A stretch of DNA of 64,000 nt from Desertivibrio insolitus. Lineage in GTDB: Bacteria; Actinomycetota; Actinomycetes; Actinomycetales; Microbacteriaceae. Below, piece by piece: positions 49,618-56,695 of this stretch; position 1 is the stretch's first letter; the number at the start of each line of letters is the position of its first letter. The DNA lies in contig NZ_JAFIQW010000001.1 in assembly GCF_017355965.1 (NCBI RefSeq), positions 124,001 through 188,000 on the forward strand, written 5' to 3'. A program made the position numbers and the translations under genes. The notes below the pieces were generated by a model. It ran no database searches, was not told the origin of the DNA, and was given only the letters and a program-made list of their open reading frames with translations.

Positions 49618-50415
49618 TCAGCCCTTCGGCACGACCGCGAAGCGGCGCAGCGCGAGCGCGGGGTTGACCTGCCGCACGGCGGCGATCCGCTCCGGGGTGA
49701 GCCAGGCGAGCGCGACATCCGTCTGCTCGCCGATCGTCGCGAGCTCGACGCCCATGGGGTCGACGATCATGCTGTTGCCGGCGCCGACCGGGGCGGGGTG
49801 GTCGGCCGCCGCGACGTAGACGGTGTTCTCGAGGGCGCGCGCGGTGACGAGGGTGCGCCAGTGCGCCTCCTTGAGCGGCCCGCGCACCCACTCGCTCGGC
49901 ACGAGCACGAGGTCGGCGCCGGCGTCGACGAGGCGCCGGGTCACCTCCGGGAAACGCAGGTCGTAGCAGGTCTGCAGCCCGACGGTGAAGCCGTCGAACG
50001 CGAAGGTCCGCGGCTCGTCGAGGTCGCCGGCCTTGACCCAGTCGCTCTCGCGCTGCCCGAACGCGTCGTAGAGGTGCAGCTTGCGGTAGGTCGCGACGAG
50101 CTCGCCCGAGGCGTCGAGCGCGACGACGGTGTTCGAGAACCGCCGCTCCTCGGCGCGCTCGAGCATGCCGGCGACGACGACGAGGCCGAGCTCGCGGGCG
50201 ATGTCGGCGAGCGCGGCGACGAACGGGCCGTCCACGGGCTGCGCGGCGGCGACGGATGCCTCGCCCATCTGCGGCTCGAAGTACGACGAGTATTCGGGGA
50301 ACACCACGAGCCCCGCACCGCGCTCCGCGGCCACCTGCGACAGCCGGCGGATCTCGGCGAGGTTCGCGGCGGTGTCGGCGATCGGGGCGAACTGGGCGAC
50401 GGCGACGGCAGGCAT
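49618..50415 (-). CDS. Nitrilase-superfamily carbon-nitrogen hydrolase
   Basis: The 265-residue enzyme has the complete nitrilase triad: E41 (FPEYSSYF), K112 (YRKLHLYD) and C150 (QTCYDLRFPE). It resembles the omega-amidase/Nit branch that deaminates alpha-keto amides or damaged metabolites such as deaminated glutathione. The ATG at 50415 is six bases after TACGCT and has no ribosome binding site. It is a cytosolic, single-domain protein of normal length. Confidence 0.92.
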   Translation of the reverse strand: MPAVAVAQFAPIADTAANLAEIRRLSQVAAERGAGLVVFPEYSSYFEPQMGEASVAAAQPVDGPFVAALADIARELGLVVVAGMLERAEERRFSNTVVALDASGELVATYRKLHLYDAFGQRESDWVKAGDLDEPRTFAFDGFTVGLQTCYDLRFPEVTRRLVDAGADLVLVPSEWVRGPLKEAHWRTLVTARALENTVYVAAADHPAPVGAGNSMIVDPMGVELATIGEQTDVALAWLTPERIAAVRQVNPALALRRFAVVPKG

Positions 50416-50421
50416 GGCACG

Positions 50422-50427
50422 AGCGTA
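50422..50427 (-). promoter_or_regulatory. -10 box TACGCT, leaderless promoter of the amidase
   Basis: CGTGCC separates the hexamer from the ATG. Confidence 0.5.
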
Positions 50428-50510
50428 GCCGCGGGACGCCGCCGCGACCGAGGCATCCGTTGCGGCAGCGGAACCGCCGCCCGCGCCCGCGGCTCCGAAT
50501 ACACGGGAGA

Positions 50511-50541
50511 GCCCCGCACTCGACCCGAAGGGGTGCGGGGC
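50511..50541 (-). terminator. Terminator hairpin after the UDP-glycosyltransferase gene
   Basis: GCCCCGCAC and GTGCGGGGC (9 bp, 13-base loop) lie 26 bases downstream of its stop. Confidence 0.65.
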
Positions 50542-50566
50542 ACTCGTGCGTGCGGAGGGAGCCGGG

Positions 50567-51886
50567 TCAGCCGAGCGGGGTGACGGCGCCGACGGTTTCG
50601 CGTGTGCCCACGGCGACCGAGGCGAGCACGGCCTCGACTCCCGACGCCCCCGGCGCGGCGGCGATCTCGGCGCCGAGCGCGGCGGCGCGCCTGGCGAACG
50701 AGTCCTCGGCGAGCAGCCGCCGCACCGCGCGGCGCAGGGCGCGCGCACTCGGGCGGGCGGTGCGCATGCCGATACCGGCGCCCGACCACTTCACCCGTGC
50801 GACGACCTCGGGCTTGTCCTCGCTCACGCCGACGGCGACGAGCGGGATGCCCCGGCCGAGCGCCTCGTGCACTCCTCCGTAGCCGCCGTTCGTCACCATG
50901 ACGTCGACGTAGGGCAGCAGCGCGTCGTGCGGGATGAACCGGGCGACCCGGGCGTTCGCCGGCACGGGTCCGAGCTCCTCGACTGGGCGGCCGCCGGTCG
51001 ACACGACGACGAGCACGTCCTCCGCGGCGAGCGCCTGAAGCGTCGGGCGCACGAGCTCGTCGAAGTCGGTGTTCGCGACAGTGCCCTGCGTCACGTGCAC
51101 GACCCGGCGCGCGGTCGCGAGGTCGCCCCACCACTCCGGCAGCTCGGCGGCGAGCGGCTGCGTGCGGCGGAGCGGTCCGACGAAGTGCACCGTCTCGGGC
51201 AGGTCGCGGCGCGGGTACTCGAACCCGGGCACCGTGAGCTGCACGATCGCGTCGACGAGCCCCGCCGCCTCGAACGCGTTCGCCGGCAGCGGTCGCCCCT
51301 CGAGGTCGCCCATCACCTCGCGGGCGCGGCGCTCGAGGTGCGCGAAGACGACTCGGTCGGCCGCCCAGGCGAGGGTGCGGTCGCGCAGGCGCCCGACGGG
51401 TCCCGCCATGGGCGCGAAGCCGAGGCCGAACGGCGCGGTGTCGACGCTCGGCAGCGGTAGCGGGGTGACGCCGAGGTTGACGACGGCGGGCCGCTCGGCC
51501 CGGGGTCGCAGGGCGAGTGCGGCCGCGGCGACGAACATCGTCTCGGCGAGCACGGCGTCGGTGTGCTCCGCGGCGAGCGCGGCGTCGACCGCCGCGAGCT
51601 GCGCCCGCACCGGGGCGAGGAAGATCGCCTCGGCGTCGAAGCGCATGCGGTCGATGCCGGAGAGCCGGGCGCGGCCGGGGAACGCCGCGTCCAGGTCGCG
51701 GTCGTCGTAGTCGGCCTCCGCCGGCAGCCGGAGGAACTCCGCCCCGGTCGAGGCGACGGCGTCGCGGTAGCGGATGCCGGTCAGCAGGCGCACCCGGTGG
51801 CCCTCGCTCACGAGGTGGCGGGCGACGCTGAGGACGGGCGTCACGTGTCCGTGCACGGGGGTGCTGGCGAGGAGGTAGGAGCCCAT
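50567..51886 (-). CDS. UDP-glycosyltransferase (GT1, macrolide-glycosyltransferase-like)
   Basis: The 439-residue GT-B enzyme begins SYLLASTPVHGHVTPVLSVARHL (acceptor-domain HGHVxP) and has the UGT donor signature near the C-terminus (ARFIPHDALLPYVDVMVTNGGYGGVHEALGRGIPLVAVG). Relatives glucosylate macrolides and other small lipophilic molecules, or natural products. The acceptor is unknown. The ATG at 51886 has GAAAGG seven bases upstream. It is divergent from the sensor kinase, and no biosynthetic cluster is nearby, so resistance or detoxification is a reasonable guess. Confidence 0.88.
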   Translation of the reverse strand: MGSYLLASTPVHGHVTPVLSVARHLVSEGHRVRLLTGIRYRDAVASTGAEFLRLPAEADYDDRDLDAAFPGRARLSGIDRMRFDAEAIFLAPVRAQLAAVDAALAAEHTDAVLAETMFVAAAALALRPRAERPAVVNLGVTPLPLPSVDTAPFGLGFAPMAGPVGRLRDRTLAWAADRVVFAHLERRAREVMGDLEGRPLPANAFEAAGLVDAIVQLTVPGFEYPRRDLPETVHFVGPLRRTQPLAAELPEWWGDLATARRVVHVTQGTVANTDFDELVRPTLQALAAEDVLVVVSTGGRPVEELGPVPANARVARFIPHDALLPYVDVMVTNGGYGGVHEALGRGIPLVAVGVSEDKPEVVARVKWSGAGIGMRTARPSARALRRAVRRLLAEDSFARRAAALGAEIAAAPGASGVEAVLASVAVGTRETVGAVTPLG

Positions 51887-52012
51887 CGGAGGCCTTTCTC
51901 GTGAGGTGGAGCGGAACACCTCCGAATCTCCCGATGCGCCGTCCCGGGCGGGCAGGGCGGCGAGTCATCCGCTGCATCCCGTCCGCCGCCCCGTCGCGGG
52001 CGGGACGCCTGT

Positions 52013-52026
52013 CCCGTGACTCCGGG
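52013..52026. promoter_or_regulatory. CCCGTGACTCCGGG motif upstream of the sensor kinase
   Basis: It resembles CCCGGGACTCCGG at 55003-55015, upstream of the membrane-protein gene downstream of the same two-component system. It sits in a stretch with GGGAC/GTCCC half-sites (GGGAC at 52002 to GGGAC at 52024), 25 bases before the kinase ATG. Confidence 0.35.
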
Positions 52027-52051
52027 ACACCTTCCCTGCCACGATGTGCGC

Positions 52052-54190
52052 ATGACACAGCCGGATGCCGCGCCCGGGAGCGACTTCGCCTCCCGCTCGT
52101 CGCGCGTGGCGACGATCGCGTTCCTCGTGATCACGGTCGTCTCGAGCGCCGGCGCGATCTGGCTCGACGCGCTCGTGCTGCCGGGGCGCGCGTGGGACGC
52201 GACCCCGCTGTCGACCGGCTGGGCGGGGGCCCTGCCGGGCATCGCGATGGCGGTGCCCGGGCTCCTGCTCCTCTGGCGGCTGCCGTGGCATCCGATCGCC
52301 GTCGTGCTGAGCGTCTTCGGCGTGCTGTGGTGCGTCGACGGGCTCGCCGCCGCCTGGGTCAACTGGGCCTGGTACTTCGACCGCTCGGCCCCGCTCGTCG
52401 AGCTCGCCTTCTGGTACTACGCCCGGCTCGGCTCGATCCTCATCATGCCGATCGTGCTGCTGCTCCTGCTCTTCCCCGACGGGCGGTTCCGCCGCGGCCG
52501 GCTCGGCGCGATCCTGTCGTGGATCTCGGTCGGGCTCGCGTCGCTCATGAGCATCGCGTTCGTGCTCTCGCCCCGCGAGGCGATGCTCGTGCGCATCGCA
52601 CCGACCGACAAGATCGACGCGGCCACTCAGCTGACGCTCCTCTACGACCACCCGCCGGTCGTGCTGCCGCTGCCCCTCGAGGCGTGGCTGGTGCTGTTCG
52701 ACGTCGCGTTCCCCGCGATGGCCGTCGGCGGCGTGATCGCGCTCGGGCTGTGCATCAGCCGCCGCGTCGGCGCGAGCGTCGAGGAGCGGTCGCAGCTGCG
52801 CTGGCTCGTCTGGTCGGGCACGATCTTCCTCGTCTCGCTCGTCGGCATGCGCCTGCTGCCGGTCGTGATCAGCGACGTCGTGCTCACGGCGATCATCGCG
52901 CTCGTCTGCGGCTCGGTCGTGATCGCGGTCACCCGGCACCGGCTGTACGACATCGACCGGCTGCTCAGCTGGACGCTCGTGTACGCCGCGCTCGTGGCAT
53001 CCGTCGTGCTCGTCGACGTCGTGCTCGTCGTCGCGATCGGCTCGTTCATCGACGACCGCACCGTCATGGTGATCGCGGTCGTGCTCGTGACCCTCGTCTA
53101 CGCGCCGCTGCGCGACCGGCTGTTCACGTTCGCGAGCCGGCTCGTCAATGGCCGCCGCTACGACCCGTACGGCGTCGTCTCCGAACTCGCGACGCGGCTC
53201 GAGGAGAGCGTCGACACGACCCAGCAGCTCACGGATGTCGCCGACGCGATCGCCCGCGCCTTCGCCTCCGGCTACGTGCGCATCGAGCTCGACCGCCCGG
53301 ACGGCGGACGTCTCGCCGCCGAGCACGGCACCGCCCGGCGCGACACCGTCACGATGCCGCTGGAGTACCGCGGGCAGGCGATCGGGCGCATCCTCATGGA
53401 GCCCGGACGTCGGCCCGTGCTCTCGCCGCGCGACCAGAAGCTGCTCGGTGACCTCGTGCGACTCGCCGCCGCCGCGATGCTCAACGCGGAGCTCAGCGCC
53501 GAGCTGCAGCGCATCCGCGAGAACCTCGTCGTCGCCCGCGAGGAGGAGCGCTCCCGGCTCCGCCGCGAGCTGCACGACGGCCTCGGACCCCTGCTCGGCG
53601 GGGTGAAGCTGCGCCTCGAGACCGCCCGCAACCTCGCCGAGCGCTCGCCGTCGGCATCCCTCGACCTGCTCGACGCCGCGATCGACGACTCCGCCGAGGT
53701 CATCGTCGAGATCCGTCGGCTCGTGCACGACCTGCGGCCGCCCGCCCTCGACGACCTCGGGCTCGCGCGCGCCGTCGAGCAGCAGGCCGAGCGGTTGAAC
53801 GGCGGGCCGCTGTCGATCGAGGTGCACGCCGATGTGCCGCGCGAGCTGCCCGCCGCGGCCGAGGTCGCGGCGTACCGGATCGCCTCCGAGGCGCTGACCA
53901 ACGTGGTGCGGCACGCCGAGGCGAAGCGCGCGGTCGTGCGGCTCGCGCTCGACGCCGCACCGCGCTCGCTCGTCGTGGAGGTCGAGGACGACGGGCACGG
54001 GATGCCGGATGCCCCGGTGCCGGGCGTCGGGCTGCACTCGCTGCGCGACCGGGCGAGCGAGCTCGGCGGCAGCCTCGAACTGCTGCCCCGCGAAGGCGGC
54101 GGCACGCTCGTGCGCGCCCGGCTGCCGCTCGCCGACCCCGTCGTCTCCCCCGCCCCCGCCGCCGTGCAGAAGGAGCCCGCCCGTGTCTGA
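52052..54190 (+). CDS. NarL-type sensor histidine kinase with membrane sensor and GAF domain
   Basis: This 712-residue kinase has about eight N-terminal membrane helices, a GAF-like domain (about 370-470), a HisKA_3 dimerisation helix with H508 in LRRELHDGLGPLL, and a HATPase_c domain (NVVRHAEAKR, DDGHGM, GVGLHSLRDRASELGG). It phosphorylates the response regulator encoded next. The ATG at 52052 is six bases after CACGAT. An in-frame GTG two codons upstream is possible. The stop overlaps the regulator start by eight bases. The stimulus is unknown. Confidence 0.93.
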   Translation: MTQPDAAPGSDFASRSSRVATIAFLVITVVSSAGAIWLDALVLPGRAWDATPLSTGWAGALPGIAMAVPGLLLLWRLPWHPIAVVLSVFGVLWCVDGLAAAWVNWAWYFDRSAPLVELAFWYYARLGSILIMPIVLLLLLFPDGRFRRGRLGAILSWISVGLASLMSIAFVLSPREAMLVRIAPTDKIDAATQLTLLYDHPPVVLPLPLEAWLVLFDVAFPAMAVGGVIALGLCISRRVGASVEERSQLRWLVWSGTIFLVSLVGMRLLPVVISDVVLTAIIALVCGSVVIAVTRHRLYDIDRLLSWTLVYAALVASVVLVDVVLVVAIGSFIDDRTVMVIAVVLVTLVYAPLRDRLFTFASRLVNGRRYDPYGVVSELATRLEESVDTTQQLTDVADAIARAFASGYVRIELDRPDGGRLAAEHGTARRDTVTMPLEYRGQAIGRILMEPGRRPVLSPRDQKLLGDLVRLAAAAMLNAELSAELQRIRENLVVAREEERSRLRRELHDGLGPLLGGVKLRLETARNLAERSPSASLDLLDAAIDDSAEVIVEIRRLVHDLRPPALDDLGLARAVEQQAERLNGGPLSIEVHADVPRELPAAAEVAAYRIASEALTNVVRHAEAKRAVVRLALDAAPRSLVVEVEDDGHGMPDAPVPGVGLHSLRDRASELGGSLELLPREGGGTLVRARLPLADPVVSPAPAAVQKEPARV

Positions 54191-54842
54191 CGAGCCCATC
54201 CGCGTCGTCCTCGTCGACGACCACCCCGTCTACCGCGAGGGCCTGTCGGCGCTGCTGTCGTCGATCGACGGGGTCGAGGTCGTCGGCACGGCCGCCGACG
54301 GCCAGGACGCGATCGACGTCGTGGCGCACCACGAGCCCGACGTCGTCGTCATGGACGTGCAGATGCCGCGGCTCGACGGCATCGCGGCCACCCGCGAGAT
54401 CGTCGGCCGCAGCCCGCACATCGGGGTGCTCGTGCTCACGATGAGCGAGGACGACGAGACGGTCTTCTCCGCGATGCGCGCGGGCGCCCGCGGCTACCTG
54501 CTGAAGGGCGCGGGGCAGGACGAGATCCTCCGGTCCATCCGCTCGGTCGCGGGAGGCGAGGCTGTCTTCGGTCGCGCGCTCGCCCGGCGGGTGGCGGAGT
54601 TCTTCAGCGCCGGCCCGTCGTCGCGCCCCGTCGCCGACGTGTTCCCGCAGCTCACCGCGCGCGAGCGGGAGATCCTCGACCTGCTGGCCGCCGGCCGCTC
54701 CAACCCGCAGATCGCCCAGGCACTGTTCCTGTCGCCGAAGACCGTGCGCAACAACGTGTCGAACATCTTCGCCAAGCTGCACGTCGCCGACCGTGCCGAG
54801 GCGATCATCCGCGCCCGGGACGCGGGGCTCGGGCACCTCTGA
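54183..54842 (+). CDS. NarL/LuxR-type response regulator
   Basis: The 219-residue regulator has a receiver domain with phosphoacceptor D58 (VVMDVQMP), K in YLLKGAGQDE, and a C-terminal LuxR-type helix-turn-helix (LTAREREILDLLAAGRSNPQIAQALFLSPKTVRNNVSNIF). GTG at 54183 overlaps the kinase stop, with AAGGAG upstream. It would act on neighbouring promoters; the next gene has a shared motif. Confidence 0.94.
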   Translation: MSDEPIRVVLVDDHPVYREGLSALLSSIDGVEVVGTAADGQDAIDVVAHHEPDVVVMDVQMPRLDGIAATREIVGRSPHIGVLVLTMSEDDETVFSAMRAGARGYLLKGAGQDEILRSIRSVAGGEAVFGRALARRVAEFFSAGPSSRPVADVFPQLTAREREILDLLAAGRSNPQIAQALFLSPKTVRNNVSNIFAKLHVADRAEAIIRARDAGLGHL

Positions 54843-55002
54843 GCCGCCGCGGATACGAGCACTGGGCCGGGCCGAGGCATCCGGCGTCGGTCGGGGATCG
54901 ACAACGGAGGCGTTCCTCCGCTCCCGCGTCGGGTGTCGACGTGACGGGGACGGATCGCCTCCCGAATCGATGCTGAGGCCGCGGCCGGCGGTCCCGTCCC
55001 GA

Positions 55003-55020
55003 CCCGGGACTCCGGATGGG
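55003..55020. promoter_or_regulatory. CCCGGGACTCCGG motif upstream of the membrane protein
   Basis: It matches the motif upstream of the kinase in 12 of its first 13 bases and lies in the 271-base gap 54843-55113. The rest of that gap shows no gene. Confidence 0.35.
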
Positions 55021-55077
55021 GACAGCAGCGTGGCCGCGGTCCCTGGGGGCCCGGGTCGGCGCGGCGGGAGCGTGAAG

Positions 55078-55095
55078 GGGTCGAACGAACGACCC
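55078..55095. promoter_or_regulatory. GGGTCG-N6-CGACCC inverted repeat
   Basis: This interrupted palindrome (6-bp arms) lies just before the ribosome binding site of the membrane-protein gene. It could be a hairpin in the leader or an operator. Confidence 0.35.
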
Positions 55096-55113
55096 ACACG
55101 AAAGGCCCCCGTC

Positions 55114-55797
55114 ATGAACCTCTTCGCCCCCGCCACCGCCGCCGCCGCGTCCGCCGAAGCCCCCGCCCCGACCGGCGAGCGCATCCCGGTGCTCCCCCGC
55201 CTCGGGGGCGCCGCCCTCGTCGTCGCGCCGCTGCTGATGCTCGGCGGCATGCTGACGAGCCCGCTGCAGACCGAGCCCGGCACGGCCGGCTACATCCAGT
55301 CGCTCGCCGCGGACCCCGCGCTGAGCCTCGCCTCCGCGAACTTCCTGCACTACGCCTGGGTCGCGATGGCAGCCGGCGCACTGGCCACGATCGCGCTGCT
55401 GCGCGGGCGGCGCGGGCGCGTCTGGCTGAGCATCTCGGCCGTGCTCGTGTTCTTCGGCGCGATCCAGATGTCGGGCCTCCTGCTGTCGGACTGGTTCCTC
55501 ATCTCCGCCGGCAACCTGCTGCCGATCGAGGAGGCCGTCGCGATGGACACGGCCGCGAAGGAGACGAGCGCCCTCGTCTGGCTGCTCTCGGCGCAGCTCT
55601 CCGCGATCCTCGGCATCGCCTCGCTGAGCCTCGCGCTCGCCCGGGCGAAGGTCGTCTCGTGGTGGGTCGCACCCCTCGGCATCGTGCCGTTCGTGGTGAT
55701 GGCGCTGAACCTCGGCTGGGTCGGCGCCGTGGTCGGCACGATCGCCTTCGCACCGCTCGTGATCGCCGGCGTCAAGCTCCTCCGCGGCCGCCGCTGA
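55114..55797 (+). CDS. Six-helix membrane protein, unknown function
   Basis: The 227-residue product has an Ala/Pro-rich N-terminus, a first helix (VAPLLMLGGMLTSP) and about five more, with external loops such as LQTEPGTAGYIQSLAADPALSL. I cannot assign a family with certainty; it resembles uncharacterised DUF-type membrane proteins found near NarL systems. AAAGG lies seven to eight bases before the ATG. The two-component system just upstream and the shared motif make it a plausible target. Confidence 0.7.
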   Translation: MNLFAPATAAAASAEAPAPTGERIPVLPRLGGAALVVAPLLMLGGMLTSPLQTEPGTAGYIQSLAADPALSLASANFLHYAWVAMAAGALATIALLRGRRGRVWLSISAVLVFFGAIQMSGLLLSDWFLISAGNLLPIEEAVAMDTAAKETSALVWLLSAQLSAILGIASLSLALARAKVVSWWVAPLGIVPFVVMALNLGWVGAVVGTIAFAPLVIAGVKLLRGRR

Positions 55798-55809
55798 CCC
55801 CTTCTCGCC

Positions 55810-55847
55810 GAAGCCCGTCCGGTCCTCCCCAGGACCGGGCGGGCTTC
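55810..55847 (+). terminator. Strong hairpin after the membrane-protein gene
   Basis: GAAGCCCG-T-CCGGTCCT pairs with AGGACCGG-G-CGGGCTTC, followed by TGT. It separates the two-component region from the disaccharide phosphorylase operon. Confidence 0.75.
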
Positions 55848-55939
55848 TGTCGTCCTGTCCTGGACGCCTCCTGGGAGAACGTCGAATCGGCGCTGCTATC
55901 GTCGCGAGAGCCCACTCCTCGAGTGCCAGGAGGTCGCCC

Positions 55940-56695
55940 ATGAGCATCCGTTCCACCGACATCGGCACCTCGCTCGCCGCAGCCGAGGCCTATCTGTTCG
56001 ACCTCGACGGGGTCATCACGCCGACGGCGATGGTGCACCGGCGCGCCTGGTCGAGGCTCTTCAACGACTACTTCGACGCGCACGGCATCCAGCCGCCGTA
56101 CACCGAGGACGACTACTTCGCCCACGTCGACGGCCGGCCCCGCTACGACGGGGTGCGCGACGTGCTCGCCACCAGGGGCGTCGTGCTGCCCGGCGGATCC
56201 ATCGACGACCCGAGCGACGCCGAAACGGTGGCCGGTCTCGGCAACCGCAAGAACGAGCTCTTCACCGCCGAGCTGACCGAGAACGGCATCGAGGCCTATC
56301 CGGGCTCGCTGGCGTTCCTCGACGTCGCGGGCGGGCACCGCATCGCCCTCGTCTCGAGCTCCCGCAACGCCGTGCCGGTGCTCGAGAGCGCCGGCATCCT
56401 CGACCGCTTCGAGGTCATCGTCGACGGCACCGCCGTCACCGAGCACGCGCTCGCCGGCAAGCCGGCGCCCGACACCTTCCTCTTCGCGGCGCACGCGCTC
56501 GGCGTGCCGCCCGAGCGCTGCGTCGTCTTCGAGGACGCCCCGTCCGGCGTCGAGGCGGGCCACGCCGGCGGCTTCGGTCTGGTCATCGGCGTCGACCGCG
56601 GCGCCGGCGTCGACACTCTCACCGCCGCCGGCGCCCACCACGTCGTCGCCGACCTCGCCGACCTCGTCCCCCTGATGCCGGAGTCCCGAGCATGA
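55940..56695 (+). CDS. Beta-phosphoglucomutase-like HAD hydrolase
   Basis: The 251-residue HAD-IA enzyme has FDLDGVITPT (nucleophile Asp), ALVSSSRNA (motif II), GKPAPDTFLFAA (lysine) and VVFEDAPSGVEAGHAGG (acidic motif), with an alpha-helical cap. The pairing with a GH65 phosphorylase is typical of beta-phosphoglucomutase, which converts beta-glucose 1-phosphate to glucose 6-phosphate. The ATG has AGGAGG upstream. The stop overlaps the GH65 start (ATGA). Confidence 0.9.
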   Translation: MSIRSTDIGTSLAAAEAYLFDLDGVITPTAMVHRRAWSRLFNDYFDAHGIQPPYTEDDYFAHVDGRPRYDGVRDVLATRGVVLPGGSIDDPSDAETVAGLGNRKNELFTAELTENGIEAYPGSLAFLDVAGGHRIALVSSSRNAVPVLESAGILDRFEVIVDGTAVTEHALAGKPAPDTFLFAAHALGVPPERCVVFEDAPSGVEAGHAGGFGLVIGVDRGAGVDTLTAAGAHHVVADLADLVPLMPESRA

